Below, piece after piece: positions 31,094 through 40,361 of a stretch of DNA of 64,000 nucleotides. This stretch comes from Streptomyces sp. DI166 (GTDB lineage Bacteria; Actinomycetota; Actinomycetes; Streptomycetales; Streptomycetaceae): the NCBI RefSeq assembly GCF_900091315.1, contig NZ_FLSP01000020.1, positions 37,630-101,629 of the forward strand, written 5' to 3'. The translations under genes and the position numbers were made by a program. Position 1 is the first letter of the stretch; each line of letters starts with the position of its first letter. The notes below the pieces were generated by a model. The model saw only the letters and a program-made list of their open reading frames with translations. It did no database searches and was not told the DNA's origin.

Positions 31094-31278
31094 CGCTTGC
31101 CGCTTGGGCCGGTTCGGTGGCGGGGTGGACCTGCCGCGTGGGGCCCGGGCGTGGGCGGTGGGCGTGCCGCTGTACGGCGGAGGAGCGGCTTCGGTCGGCA
31201 GGCCGCGGGGACCGCTGAGGCGCGGGTCACTCCGCCCCGGCATCGCCCTTTGATCTACCCGTCGGTAGCATCCTGGCC

Positions 31279-31611
31279 ATGGCAGACACGCAAGAGGTTG
31301 ACGCGAAGGCCGAGCGCCGGGCGGCCAAGCTGGCCAAGCAGATCAACGCCTTCTCCAAGGCACACGGCGGCGCCGAGGCCCAGGTGGCCTACATCGGGCA
31401 GCGCGGCGCCCGGATCGCCCTCGTCGGCGAGGACGGCAACTGGGGCAACCTGGTCGCCCCGACCCAGGAGATCGCCGAGCAGGCCGTGAAGAAGGCCGGC
31501 ATCACCGTCCATGAGGACTTCGACGGCGAGTTCGCGGCGAAGGTGAAGACCGGCCGGTATGAGTGGTCCCGGATGGCCGGGATCCAGGTCGGCGGTCCGA
31601 AGAACGCCTGA
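31279..31611 (+). CDS. Conserved actinobacterial protein of unknown function
   Basis: This small 110-residue soluble protein starts MADTQEVDAKAERRAAKLAKQ, with a charged helix at about residues 5-30. A mixed alpha/beta core follows (AQVAYIGQRGARIALVGEDGNWGNLVAP, then AVKKAGITVHEDFDGEF). No signal peptide, membrane segment or catalytic motif is visible. I recognise it only as a conserved Streptomyces hypothetical. It lies between ctaB and an amidohydrolase, with 185 and 120 bases on either side, so it is probably transcribed alone. Confidence 0.8.
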   Translation: MADTQEVDAKAERRAAKLAKQINAFSKAHGGAEAQVAYIGQRGARIALVGEDGNWGNLVAPTQEIAEQAVKKAGITVHEDFDGEFAAKVKTGRYEWSRMAGIQVGGPKNA

Positions 31612-31731
31612 GGCGTTCCGAAGTACGACCGAGGCGTTCCCAAGGTCCGCGGAACGCCCGCGGCACTCCGCCCGCACCCCCGACGCCGGTTCACCCGTTA
31701 AGCCCCATAAAGGCGAGCACGGGGAGCCCGG

Positions 31732-32838
31732 ATGATCGAAACGCCGTCCCTCGTGGACCAGTACTGCCACGGAGTGCTGCGCACCGAGCTGGGCCTCGGC
31801 ACCTTCGAGGCCCGGCTCGCCCGCACCGAGGGCCCGCCCGCGCCCGGCACCACGCTCTTCGACACCCAGACGGGCTTCGCGGTACGGCGCTGGTGCCCGC
31901 CGCTGCTCGGCCTGGAACCGCACTGCCCGCCCGCCCGCTATCTCGCCCGGCGCCGTGAACTCGGCGTCCTGGAGGCGGGGCGCCGGCTGCTGCGCGGCAG
32001 CGGCATCACCACCTATCTGGTCGACACCGGGCTGCCCGGCGACCTCACCGGCCCCGACGAACTGGCCTCCACCGGGGCCGCCCGGGCCCACGAGATCGTC
32101 CGTCTGGAACTCCTCGCCGAACAGGTCGCCGACACCTCCGGCACCGTCGAGTCCTTCCTCGCCAACCTTGCCGAGTCCGTCCACGGCGCCGCCGCGCACG
32201 CGGTCGCCTTCACCTCGGTGGCGGGCGTACGGCACGGCTTCGCCCTGGCACCGGAGCCGCCGGGGCCGGGGGAGGTACGAGGTGCGGCGGGGCGCTGGAT
32301 GGCGGGCCGACGGGTGGGCGGCGCCCTCACCGACCCGGTCCTCCTGCGTCACCTGCTGTGGAGCGCGGTCGCCTCGGGCCTGCCCCTGCAACTGCACGCG
32401 GGGCTCGGCGAGCCGGGCCTGCGCATCGACCGTACGGACCCGGTCCTGCTCACCGACTTCGTCCGCGCCACGGCGGGCCTTGGCACCGACCTGATCCTGT
32501 TGCACAGCTACCCGTACCACCGCCACGCCGCCCACCTCGCGGGCGTCTTCCCGCACGTCTACGCCGACTCGGGCGCCGCCCTGGCGCGCACCGGCGCCCG
32601 CGCGGCGACGATCCTCGCGGAGATCCTGGAGCTGGCCCCCTTCGGCAAGATCCTCTTCTCCAGCGGCGGCCAGGAACTCCCCGAACTCCACGTCGTGGGC
32701 GCCCGCCTCTTCCGCGAGTCCCTCAGCCGGGTACTCGGCACCTGGGTGGCCGAGGGCGCGTGGTCCCTGACGGACGCACAGCGGGTGGCCGGGTTGATCG
32801 CGGCGGGGAACGCGCGGCGAGTGTACGGACTGGAGTGA
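31732..32838 (+). CDS. Amidohydrolase-family protein (TIM barrel)
   Basis: The 368-residue cytoplasmic protein has metal-dependent-hydrolase features: VDQYCHGVL near the N-terminus, PLQLHAGLGEPGL with its histidine in the middle, DLILLHSYPYHRHAAHLA, and HVYADSGAALARTGA before a C-terminal segment KILFSSGGQELPE. These match the amidohydrolase-2/FluG-like group, which includes decarboxylases and lactonases. The substrate cannot be read from sequence. Its stop runs into the remains of a nucleotidyltransferase gene. Confidence 0.82.
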   Translation: MIETPSLVDQYCHGVLRTELGLGTFEARLARTEGPPAPGTTLFDTQTGFAVRRWCPPLLGLEPHCPPARYLARRRELGVLEAGRRLLRGSGITTYLVDTGLPGDLTGPDELASTGAARAHEIVRLELLAEQVADTSGTVESFLANLAESVHGAAAHAVAFTSVAGVRHGFALAPEPPGPGEVRGAAGRWMAGRRVGGALTDPVLLRHLLWSAVASGLPLQLHAGLGEPGLRIDRTDPVLLTDFVRATAGLGTDLILLHSYPYHRHAAHLAGVFPHVYADSGAALARTGARAATILAEILELAPFGKILFSSGGQELPELHVVGARLFRESLSRVLGTWVAEGAWSLTDAQRVAGLIAAGNARRVYGLE

Positions 32839-33247
32839 GCTGGGGCGACTACCAGGAGGGCCGCAGCGACCTGGACCTGATCGCAGTGCTCTGACCCCGG
32901 ACACGCTGGACGACGCGGCCCGCCGGCACCTGACCGAGCAGCGGGAGTTCTGGCGGCCCGCCGTGAACAGGCGCTCGCTGTGGACGCAGGACGTCTGGGT
33001 CGACCTGGGCCTGCTCACCTTCGCCCGCGCCGCCGTCACCGCCCGCGACGGCCGCCTGATCTCCAAGCGCGAGGCGCTGGAGCTGCTGCCCTCGCTCCGG
33101 GCTCCCGGCGAGGTCGTGGACGACATCCGCCGCCGTCGCTACGGCGATCCCGCGCCGGTCACCGAGGAGTGGACCCGGCGCCGGGCCGGACTGACCCGGA
33201 GCTACCTGGGCTCCGCCATCGACGGGCTCGTCGCGTCGGGCTGCTGA
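32836..33247 (+). pseudogene. Decayed aminoglycoside-adenylyltransferase-like nucleotidyltransferase
   Basis: Two pieces of one family lie in different frames. The first, SWGDYQEGRSDLDLIAVL, ends at a stop at 32892-32894 and carries the nucleotidyltransferase G-x-DLD motif. The second starts in another frame (LTPDTLDDAARRHLTEQREFW) and includes DVWVDLGLLTFARAAVTARDGRLISKREALELL. It ends with RSYLGSAIDGLVASGC at 33247. The N-terminus is cut off by the amidohydrolase gene and the centre seems deleted. The 3' end overlaps ctaA by 46 bases. Confidence 0.7.
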
Positions 33248-34215
33248 GCCGGGAGGCCCGGCGGCTCCGTCTCCGGACGCTCCCGCAGGGACAGCAGCAC
33301 CCGCAGGGTGGCGATCCAGACCAGGCAGGAGCCGAACATGTGGGCGCCGACCAGGATCTCGGGCAGCTCGGTGAAGTACTGGATGTAGCCGAGGGCGCCC
33401 TGGGCCAGGAGGACCAGGAACAGCTCGCGGGTGCGCGCCAGGGGGCCCTGCGGGGCGTCGACCGCCTTCAGGACGAACCAGAGGGCGAAGGTCAGGGTCA
33501 CCACGATCCAGGCCAGGACCGCGTGCAGCTTGCTGACGTTCTCCCAGTCCAGCGGCATCCGCTCGACCTCGCTGGAGTCGCCCGCGTGCGGTCCCGCGCC
33601 GGTGACGACCGTGCCGACGGCGATCAGCAGCACCGTGGCCGCGACCAGGATCCAGACCAGCTGCTGCACCGACTTGCCGACCAGCGGGCGGGGCGCGCCG
33701 TCGCCCTCCCGGGTGCGCTGCCACATCAGCGTGGCCACCGCGATCAGCACCGTGGAGAGCAGGAAGTGCGCGGCGACCGTGTACGGGTTCAGGCCCACCA
33801 GGACGACGATGCCGCCGAGGACCGCGTTGCTCATGACCACCCAGAACTGCGCCCAGCCCAGCCGGACCAGATCCCGCCGGTACGGCTTCTGCGAGCGCGC
33901 GGCGACGATCGCCCAGCCGACGGCGGCGCACAGCACGTACGTCAGCATGCGGTTGCCGAACTCGATGTAGCCGTGGATGCCCATCTCGGCGGTGTTGTGG
34001 AGCGAGTCCTCGGTGCACTTGGGCCAGGTCGGGCAGCCCAGCCCGGACCCGGTCAGCCGCACCGCGCCGCCGGTCACCACGATGACCACCGACATGACGA
34101 GCGCGGCGAGGGCCGCCCGCCGAACCGTCCTCGGGTCGGGGGTCCAGCGTGCGGCGATGAAGGCGAGCGGGTTGCGCACAGCCGTGACGGCGTCGGCGCG
34201 GGTCAGATTTGGCAC
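33202..34215 (-). CDS. ctaA: Heme A synthase (COX15/CtaA)
   Basis: The 337-residue membrane protein converts heme O to heme A for the aa3 oxidase. It has eight predicted helices with the conserved VTGGAVRLTGSGLGCPTWPKC segment after the first helix. Heme-ligand histidines appear in GIHGYIEFGNR and AAHFLLS in the first half and SKLHAVLA and VGAHMFGS in the second. The GTG at 34215 (VPNLTRADAV) is chosen because an upstream extension would be Arg/Gly-rich and unlikely. Its C-terminus extends over the adjacent pseudogene. Confidence 0.94.
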   Translation of the reverse strand: MPNLTRADAVTAVRNPLAFIAARWTPDPRTVRRAALAALVMSVVIVVTGGAVRLTGSGLGCPTWPKCTEDSLHNTAEMGIHGYIEFGNRMLTYVLCAAVGWAIVAARSQKPYRRDLVRLGWAQFWVVMSNAVLGGIVVLVGLNPYTVAAHFLLSTVLIAVATLMWQRTREGDGAPRPLVGKSVQQLVWILVAATVLLIAVGTVVTGAGPHAGDSSEVERMPLDWENVSKLHAVLAWIVVTLTFALWFVLKAVDAPQGPLARTRELFLVLLAQGALGYIQYFTELPEILVGAHMFGSCLVWIATLRVLLSLRERPETEPPGLPAQQPDATSPSMAEPR

Positions 34216-34283
34216 GCGCCCTATCGTAGGCCCGCGCTTGTGCACGCTTTCACGAGGGTCCCGGAGGCGGGATGTGGACCCGC

Positions 34284-35051
34284 TCACTCCCAGCGGAAGA
34301 ACCGGCCCGCCGCGGCCAGCCCCAGCACCGACCACACCGCGAGGATCCCCAGGTCGCCCCAGGGCATCCCGGCGCCGTCCTGGAGCACGTCCCGCAGGCC
34401 GTCGGAGAGCGCCGCGATGGGCAGCAGGCCCAGCACGTCCTGCGCCGCGTCCGGGAACTTGTCGAGCGGCACGATCACCCCGCCGCCCAGGAGCAGCAGC
34501 AGGAAGACCAGGTTGGCGGCGGCGAGGGTGGCCTCCGCCTTCAGGGTGCCCGCCATGAGCAGGCCGAGCCCGGAGAAGGCGGCCGTGCCGAGGACCAGGA
34601 GCAGGGCCACGGCGAGGGGGTTGCCCTGCGGGTCCCAGCCGAGCGCGAAGGCGATCACCGTCACCAGCAGCACCTGGAGCACCTCGGTCACCAGCACCGA
34701 CAGGGTCTTCGCCGTCATCAGGCCCCAGCGCGGCAGCGGGGAGGAGCCGAGCCGCTTCAGCACGCCGTAGCGGCGCTCGAAGCCGGTGGCGATGGCCTGG
34801 CCGGTGAACGCCGTCGACATCACCGCGAGCGCCAGGATGCCGGGGGCGAGGAAGTCGACGGCCTCGCCCTCGCCGGTGTCCACGATGTCCACGGTGCTGA
34901 ACAGCACCAGCAGCAGCGTCGGGATCACCACCGTGAGCAGCAGCTGCTCGCCGTTGCGCAGGAGCATCTTCGTCTCCAGCGCGGCCTGCGCCATGATCAT
35001 GCGGGGCAGCGGGGCGGCCCCGGGCTTCGGGGCGTAGGTACCCACGGTCAC
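34284..35051 (-). CDS. ABC-2 type transporter permease
   Basis: The 255-residue membrane protein has six helices (for example TVVIPTLLLVLFSTV and a later leucine-rich VFLLLLLGGGVIVPL). The ABC-2 family signature region is STAFTGQAIATGFERRYGVLKRLGSSPLPRWGL. It pairs with the ATPase immediately upstream, whose stop overlaps its GTG start (GTGA). The pair resembles two-gene exporters of the DrrAB/NatAB class. In Streptomyces such a pair is often found beside heme A synthase; the exported substrate is unknown. Confidence 0.9.
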   Translation of the reverse strand: MTVGTYAPKPGAAPLPRMIMAQAALETKMLLRNGEQLLLTVVIPTLLLVLFSTVDIVDTGEGEAVDFLAPGILALAVMSTAFTGQAIATGFERRYGVLKRLGSSPLPRWGLMTAKTLSVLVTEVLQVLLVTVIAFALGWDPQGNPLAVALLLVLGTAAFSGLGLLMAGTLKAEATLAAANLVFLLLLLGGGVIVPLDKFPDAAQDVLGLLPIAALSDGLRDVLQDGAGMPWGDLGILAVWSVLGLAAAGRFFRWE

Positions 35052-35971
35052 GAGCGCAGCTCCTTGCCGGTCAGTTCCAGGAACACGTCTTCGAGGGTGT
35101 GCCGCTCCACCGAGATCTTCTCCGGCATCACCCCGTGCTGCGCGCACCAGGAGGTGACCGTGGCGAGCAGTTGCGGGTCGACCTTGCCGGACACCCGGTA
35201 CGAGCCCGGCGTCAGCTCGGCGGCCAGGCAGTCGGCGGGCAGCGCCTTCAGCAGCGAGCCCACGTCGAGGCCGGGGCGGCCGATGAAGCGCAGGGTGTTC
35301 TCGGCGCCGCCGCGGCACAGCTCCTCGGGGGAACCCTGGGCGATGACCCGGCCGGCGTCGATGATCGCCACGTCGTCGGCGAGCTGCTCGGCCTCGTCCA
35401 TGTAGTGGGTGGTCAGGATGACCGAAACCCCGTCGGTGCGCAGATCGCGGACCAGGTCCCAGGTGGCGCGCCGGGCCTGCGGGTCCAGGCCCGCGGTCGG
35501 CTCGTCCAGGAACACCAGTTTCGGGCGGCCCACGACGGCCATGGCGAGTGCGAGCCGCTGCTGCTGGCCGCCGGACAGCCGGCGGTAGGTGGTCCGGCCG
35601 CAGCTGCCGAGGCCGAGGCGCTCGATCAGGGCGTCCACGTCGAGGGGGTGGGCGTGCAGCTTGGCCACGTGGCGGAGCATCTCGTCGGCGCGGGCGCCGG
35701 AGTACACCCCGCCGGACTGGAGCATCACACCGATCCGGGGCCGCAGCTCGCGGGACTGCCGTACCGGGTCCAGGCCCAGCACCCGCACCGTCCCGGAGTC
35801 CGGCCTGCGGTATCCCTCGCAGGTCTCCACGGTCGTGGTCTTGCCCGCGCCGTTGGGTCCGAGCACGGCGGTCACGCCCGCCCGGGCCACCAGGTCGAGG
35901 CCGTCCACGGCGGTCTTCGTGCCGTACCGCTTCACCAGGGCCTGGACCTGGACCACGGGCTCAGTTCGCAT
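35048..35971 (-). CDS. ABC transporter ATP-binding protein
   Basis: The 307-residue ATPase has Walker A GPNGAGKTTTVE, signature RLSGGQQQRLALAMAVV, Walker B LVFLDEPTAGLDPQ and the H-loop in ILTTHYMDEAEQLAD. It also has a C-terminal domain of about 90 residues (RFIGRPGLDVGSLLKALPAD) of the type seen in DrrA-like exporters. It drives the ABC-2 permease that follows with a 4-base overlap. Confidence 0.94.
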   Translation of the reverse strand: MRTEPVVQVQALVKRYGTKTAVDGLDLVARAGVTAVLGPNGAGKTTTVETCEGYRRPDSGTVRVLGLDPVRQSRELRPRIGVMLQSGGVYSGARADEMLRHVAKLHAHPLDVDALIERLGLGSCGRTTYRRLSGGQQQRLALAMAVVGRPKLVFLDEPTAGLDPQARRATWDLVRDLRTDGVSVILTTHYMDEAEQLADDVAIIDAGRVIAQGSPEELCRGGAENTLRFIGRPGLDVGSLLKALPADCLAAELTPGSYRVSGKVDPQLLATVTSWCAQHGVMPEKISVERHTLEDVFLELTGKELRS

Positions 35972-36016
35972 GGGTCCAGAGTCTAGGGAGACGTCGGCCC
36001 GCCCGGACCGGGGGGT

Positions 36017-36814
36017 TCAGATCTCCTCCGCACGGGGACGGTGGATTTCCAGCCACCGCTGCGCGTAGGCCACCGCGTCCGCCACCGGGAACAGCCGCGC
36101 GTCGGCCGCCCCGACCCTGCCCCGTACGACGGGACGGTCCCGTTCGAAGTCGTGGCCCAGCTCGTCGAAGCGGTCCGAGGTGATGGACACCTCGGTGACG
36201 GTCTCCCAGCCCGCAGGTCCGGGGCGGCCGACCTTCACCAGCGGGGACGGTATGCGGTACTCGGCCAGGTGGAAGCCGGTGCAGGCGTCGTACCCGGCGC
36301 CGAGCAGCAGCACGCGCGCGTGCAGCGCCTCCAGCCGGGCCAGCGGGCTGCGCTCGCCGAGCCGGCAGTCGGTGGCGTGCCCCTCCAGCACCTCGGCCGC
36401 GCGCGGACCGACGGCGGCGAACGACGTCTGCGGGTGCGCGCTGCGCAGGGCGCCGGGCCAGGTGCGTACGGTCTCCGGGATCACGCCGACCCCGCGCGTG
36501 GGCGTGATCAGGGGGTCGTAGGCGGGCATCGTGGCCCGGATCGGCTCCCACCACTCCTGGGGCACCGGCGGATTGCTCCACACCGCCGGGTCGGACAGGT
36601 CGCCGGACTGGGTGGGGACGACGAGTGTGCCCTCGGGGCCGAGCGCGTCCAGGAGACCCTGAACGACCGCCACCGCCCCTCCGCAGACCCATCCGAGGGA
36701 GCTGAGCGAGGAGTGCACCAGGAGGATTTCGCCGGGTTTGACGCCCAGCTCGCCCAGGGCCTCGGAGACGGTCGTCCGAGTGACAAGTGGGCCGGTGGGA
36801 GGGGGTGTCGACAT
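36017..36814 (-). CDS. Aminoglycoside N(3)-acetyltransferase family protein
   Basis: The 265-residue soluble enzyme belongs to the antibiotic_NAT family, which acetylates the 3-amino group of 2-deoxystreptamine aminoglycosides with acetyl-CoA. Typical segments are [67 protein letters not shown] and [19 protein letters not shown]. No antibiotic cluster is visible nearby, so it is probably intrinsic. The natural substrate may not be an antibiotic. It is divergent from sufR, sharing a 172-base region with two palindromes. Confidence 0.88.
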   Translation of the reverse strand: MSTPPPTGPLVTRTTVSEALGELGVKPGEILLVHSSLSSLGWVCGGAVAVVQGLLDALGPEGTLVVPTQSGDLSDPAVWSNPPVPQEWWEPIRATMPAYDPLITPTRGVGVIPETVRTWPGALRSAHPQTSFAAVGPRAAEVLEGHATDCRLGERSPLARLEALHARVLLLGAGYDACTGFHLAEYRIPSPLVKVGRPGPAGWETVTEVSITSDRFDELGHDFERDRPVVRGRVGAADARLFPVADAVAYAQRWLEIHRPRAEEI

Positions 36815-36866
36815 GGCCGGGAGTCTCCTCGAAGGGGCCCGGCGACGCCACCGAATTGCGGTCGCG

Positions 36867-36914
36867 TTTGATCGATCAAAGATCGTTTGCGCAGGTCAGA
36901 TTAGGTAAACCTAA
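36867..36914. promoter_or_regulatory. Two palindromes between the acetyltransferase and sufR
   Basis: TTTGATCGATCAAA (36867-36880) is a perfect 14-base palindrome about 50 bases upstream of the acetyltransferase start. TTAGGT-AA-ACCTAA (36901-36914) is a 6-base-pair inverted repeat. The half-sites of the second resemble iron boxes, but the spacer is too short for a classical DtxR/IdeR site. Confidence 0.5.
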
Positions 36915-36973
36915 GTGACGCAGGGCACCGCTCAGGGGTTCGGACGCCGCTTGCCCGAGTCTGAGGAATTACG

Positions 36974-36987
36974 CAACAATGGCGTTG
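36974..36987 (+). promoter_or_regulatory. SufR operator CAAC-N6-GTTG
   Basis: CAAC-AATGGC-GTTG exactly fits the 14-base SufR site described, as I recall, for Streptomyces avermitilis. Its last base is the first base of the sufR GTG start, so a bound SufR would block transcription or translation initiation of the whole suf operon. Confidence 0.75.
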
Positions 36988-37697
36988 TGAAAAACGTCGG
37001 CGAGGCCCATGAGGAGCTCGCGACCGGTGAGCGGTCCACCCGCAACCGGGTCGCGCGGTCCATCCTGGATCACGGCCCGTCGACCGTCGCCGAGCTGGCC
37101 GGACGGCTGGGTCTCACCCAGGCGGCCGTACGACGGCATCTGGACGCGCTCGTCGCCGACGACGTGGTGGAGGCCCGCGAGCAGCGGGTGTACGGCACCC
37201 GGACCCGGGGCCGCCCCGCCAAGGTCTTCGCGCTCACGGACTGCGGCCGCGACGCCTTCGACCAGTCCTACGACAAGCTCGCCGCGGACGCTCTGCGCTA
37301 CATCCAGGAGCGGTTCGGCGGGGACGAGGCCGTGGTGGCCTTCGCCCGCGCCCGGATCGCCGAGCAGGCCGCCGCCTACCGCGAGGCCGTCGAGGCCGCG
37401 GACCCCGAGCAGCGCACCGAAGCCCTCGCCAGGGCGCTGAGCGCGGACGGGTACGCTGCTACGGCGCGCAGCGCACCGGTCGGCGAGCAGCTCTGTCAGC
37501 ACCACTGCCCGGTGGCTCATGTCGCGGAAAAGTTCCCGCAGCTCTGCGAGGCGGAGACCGAGTTCTTCTCCCAACTGCTCGGAACGCACGTCCAGCGGCT
37601 GGCGACCATCGCGCACGGCGACGGCGTCTGCACGACGTTCATCCCCAAGATTTCCCACAACGCATCTGCAAGCACGGCCGGGAGGAACCCCGCATGA
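36987..37697 (+). CDS. sufR: Fe-S-sensing transcriptional repressor SufR
   Basis: The 236-residue regulator has an N-terminal winged helix-turn-helix ([38 protein letters not shown], wing [10 protein letters not shown]). A C-terminal cluster has cysteines at about 170, 174 and 187 (LCQHHCP, then QLCEAE), likely ligands of an Fe-S cluster. It senses cluster status and represses the suf operon. I chose GTG 36987 because the operator ends on it and the protein then matches family length; GTG 36915 would read through both the palindrome region and operator. It overlaps sufB by ATGA. Confidence 0.93.
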   Translation: MKNVGEAHEELATGERSTRNRVARSILDHGPSTVAELAGRLGLTQAAVRRHLDALVADDVVEAREQRVYGTRTRGRPAKVFALTDCGRDAFDQSYDKLAADALRYIQERFGGDEAVVAFARARIAEQAAAYREAVEAADPEQRTEALARALSADGYAATARSAPVGEQLCQHHCPVAHVAEKFPQLCEAETEFFSQLLGTHVQRLATIAHGDGVCTTFIPKISHNASASTAGRNPA

Positions 37698-39115
37698 CTC
37701 TCCCCACGGAGACTGCCCACCCCGAACTTGAGGGTCTGGGCAAGTACGAGTACGGCTGGGCCGACTCCGACGAGGCCGGTGCGGCTGCGAAGCGCGGCCT
37801 CAACGAGGACGTCGTCAAGGACATCTCCTCGAAGAAGTCCGAGCCGGAGTGGATGACCAAGCTCCGCCTCAAGGGCCTGAAGCTCTTCGAGAAGAAGCCC
37901 ATGCCGAACTGGGGCTCGGACCTGTCGGGCATCGACTTCGACAACATCAAGTACTTCGTGCGCTCCACGGAGAAGCAGGCGGAGTCCTGGGAGGACCTGC
38001 CCGAGGACATCAAGAACACCTACGACAAGCTGGGCATCCCGGAGGCCGAGAAGCAGCGCCTGGTCGCCGGTGTCGCCGCCCAGTACGAGTCCGAGGTCGT
38101 CTACCACCAGATCCGCGAGGACCTGGAGGAGCAGGGCGTCATCTTCCTCGACACCGACACCGCCCTGAAGGAGCACCCGGAGCTCTTCAAGGAGTACTTC
38201 GGCACCGTCATCCCGGCCGGTGACAACAAGTTCGCCGCGCTGAACACCGCCGTGTGGTCGGGTGGCTCCTTCATCTACGTGCCGAAGGGCGTGCACGTCG
38301 AGATCCCGCTGCAGGCCTACTTCCGGATCAACACCGAGAACATGGGCCAGTTCGAGCGGACCCTGATCATCGTCGACGAGGGTGCCTACGTGCACTACGT
38401 CGAGGGCTGCACCGCCCCGATCTACAAGTCGGACTCGCTGCACTCCGCGGTCGTCGAGATCATCGTCAAGAAGAACGCCCGCTGCCGCTACACGACCATC
38501 CAGAACTGGTCGAACAACGTCTACAACCTGGTCACCAAGCGCGCCGTCGCCTACGAGGGCGCCACCATGGAGTGGATCGACGGCAACATCGGCTCCAAGG
38601 TGACGATGAAGTACCCGGCCGTCTACCTGATGGGCGAGCACGCCAAGGGCGAGACCCTGTCCATCGCCTTCGCCGGCGAGGGCCAGCACCAGGACGCGGG
38701 CGCCAAGATGGTCCACATGGCGCCGAACACGTCGTCCAACATCGTCTCCAAGTCGGTGGCGCGCGGCGGCGGCCGTACCTCCTACCGCGGTCTGATCGAG
38801 ATCGGCGAGGGCGCGCCCGGCGCCAAGTCCAACGTGCTGTGCGACGCGCTGCTCGTCGACACCATCTCCCGCTCCGACACGTACCCGTACGTCGACGTCC
38901 GCGAGGACGACGTGTCCATGGGCCACGAGGCGACCGTCTCCAAGGTCTCCGAGGACCAGCTCTTCTACCTGATGAGCCGCGGTCTGTCCGAGGACGAGGC
39001 GATGGCGATGATCGTGCGCGGCTTCGTCGAGCCGATCGCCAAGGAGCTGCCCATGGAGTACGCCCTTGAGCTCAACCGGCTGATCGAGCTCCAGATGGAA
39101 GGCGCGGTCGGCTAA
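37694..39115 (+). CDS. sufB: Fe-S cluster assembly scaffold SufB
   Basis: The 473-residue SufB is the scaffold subunit of the SufBCD complex on which clusters are built. Recognisable segments are [30 protein letters not shown], the beta-helix core [24 protein letters not shown], and the conserved C-terminal [27 protein letters not shown]. The ATG lies in the sufR stop and follows GGGAGGAAC. Codon use is strongly biased to GC-rich preferred codons, as in highly expressed genes. Confidence 0.98.
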   Translation: MTLPTETAHPELEGLGKYEYGWADSDEAGAAAKRGLNEDVVKDISSKKSEPEWMTKLRLKGLKLFEKKPMPNWGSDLSGIDFDNIKYFVRSTEKQAESWEDLPEDIKNTYDKLGIPEAEKQRLVAGVAAQYESEVVYHQIREDLEEQGVIFLDTDTALKEHPELFKEYFGTVIPAGDNKFAALNTAVWSGGSFIYVPKGVHVEIPLQAYFRINTENMGQFERTLIIVDEGAYVHYVEGCTAPIYKSDSLHSAVVEIIVKKNARCRYTTIQNWSNNVYNLVTKRAVAYEGATMEWIDGNIGSKVTMKYPAVYLMGEHAKGETLSIAFAGEGQHQDAGAKMVHMAPNTSSNIVSKSVARGGGRTSYRGLIEIGEGAPGAKSNVLCDALLVDTISRSDTYPYVDVREDDVSMGHEATVSKVSEDQLFYLMSRGLSEDEAMAMIVRGFVEPIAKELPMEYALELNRLIELQMEGAVG

Positions 39116-39176
39116 GCACCCGCCGCCGGAACTCCATCAAGCCCCTTACCGCAAGAAAGCGAGCAGACCGACAGCC

Positions 39177-40361
39177 ATGGCTGAGGCTCAGAACACCCCG
39201 GTGGGCTCCACCACCGCCGGCGCCATCGCGGTGGCCGCCGAGTCCACCGTCGCGACCCGTATGAGCGCGCCCCCCTCCTTCGACGTCGCGGACTTCCCGG
39301 TCCCGCACGGCCGCGAGGAGGAATGGCGGTTCACCCCGCTGGAGCGCCTGCGCGGGCTGCACGACGGCACCGCCGTCGCCACCGGTGACGGTGTACAGGT
39401 CACTGTGGAGGCCCCCGAGGGCGTCACCGTCGAGACCGTCGGCCGCGACGACGCCCGGCTCGGCAAGGCCGGCACCCCGGTGGACCGGATCGCCGCCCAG
39501 GCGTACTCCGCCTTCGAGAAGGCCTCGGTCGTGACCGTGCCCAAGGAGGCCGTGCTCACCGAGCCGATCCGCATCGCCGTGCGCGGCGAGGGCGGTACCG
39601 CCTACGGCCACCAGGTCATCGAGCTCGGCGCGTTCGCCGAGGCCGTCGTGGTCATCGACCACACCGGTGACGCGGTGCTCGCCGCCAACGTCGACTACCT
39701 CCTCGGCGACGGCGCCAAGCTCACCGTGGTCTCCGTCCAGGACTGGGACGACAAGGCCGTCCACGTCGCCCAGCACAACGCCCTGGTCGGCCGCGACGCC
39801 AGCCTCAAGTCCGTGGTCGTCACCTTCGGCGGCGACGTCGTCCGCCTGCACCCGCGCGTCACCTACGCGGGCCCCGGCGGCGAGGCCGAGCTGTTCGGCC
39901 TGTACTTCACCGACGCCGGCCAGCACCAGGAGCACCGCCTCCTGGTCGACCACAACGTCCCGCACTGCAAGTCCAACGTCGTCTACAAGGGCGCCCTGCA
40001 GGGCGACGAGGCGCACGCCGTGTGGATCGGTGACGTGCTCATCGAGGCCAAGGCCGAGGGCACCGACACCTACGAGATGAACCGCAACCTGGTCCTCACC
40101 GACGGCGCCCGCGTCGACTCGGTGCCGAACCTGGAGATCGAGACCGGCGAGATCGTCGGCGCCGGACACGCCTCCGCGACCGGCCGCTTCGACGACGAGC
40201 AGCTCTTCTACCTGATGGCCCGCGGCATCCCGGAGCACGAGGCCCGCCGCCTGGTGGTCCGCGGCTTCTTCGCCGAACTGGTCCAGCAGATCGGTGTCGA
40301 GGACATCGAGGAGCGCCTCCTCGCGAAGATCGAAGAGGAGCTGGAGGCGTCGGTCGCATGA
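39177..40361 (+). CDS. sufD: Fe-S cluster assembly protein SufD
   Basis: The 394-residue SufD is the partner of SufB in the SufBC2D scaffold. The N-terminus has FPVPHGREEEWRFTPLERLRGL, and the core carries VVTFGGDVVRLHPRVTYAGPGGEAELFGLYF. HNVPHCKSNVVYKGALQGDEAHAVWIGD and the C-terminal MARGIPEHEARRLVVRGFFAEL follow, all typical of the family. It overlaps the Rieske ferredoxin gene by ATGA. Confidence 0.97.
   Translation: MAEAQNTPVGSTTAGAIAVAAESTVATRMSAPPSFDVADFPVPHGREEEWRFTPLERLRGLHDGTAVATGDGVQVTVEAPEGVTVETVGRDDARLGKAGTPVDRIAAQAYSAFEKASVVTVPKEAVLTEPIRIAVRGEGGTAYGHQVIELGAFAEAVVVIDHTGDAVLAANVDYLLGDGAKLTVVSVQDWDDKAVHVAQHNALVGRDASLKSVVVTFGGDVVRLHPRVTYAGPGGEAELFGLYFTDAGQHQEHRLLVDHNVPHCKSNVVYKGALQGDEAHAVWIGDVLIEAKAEGTDTYEMNRNLVLTDGARVDSVPNLEIETGEIVGAGHASATGRFDDEQLFYLMARGIPEHEARRLVVRGFFAELVQQIGVEDIEERLLAKIEEELEASVA

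Noticed and set aside
32963..33247. A genuine small gene of 94 codons
   Set aside because: It is the C-terminal part of a nucleotidyltransferase, its N-terminal motif lies in another frame, and no ribosome binding site precedes the ATG/GTG.
33202..36814. Antibiotic-resistance island or biosynthetic cluster
   Set aside because: The ABC pair and acetyltransferase sit among housekeeping genes, with no biosynthetic enzymes, mobility genes or base-composition change.
36901..36914. Classical DtxR/IdeR iron box
   Set aside because: The half-sites fit, but the spacer is 2 bases instead of about 7, so only a loose resemblance is claimed.
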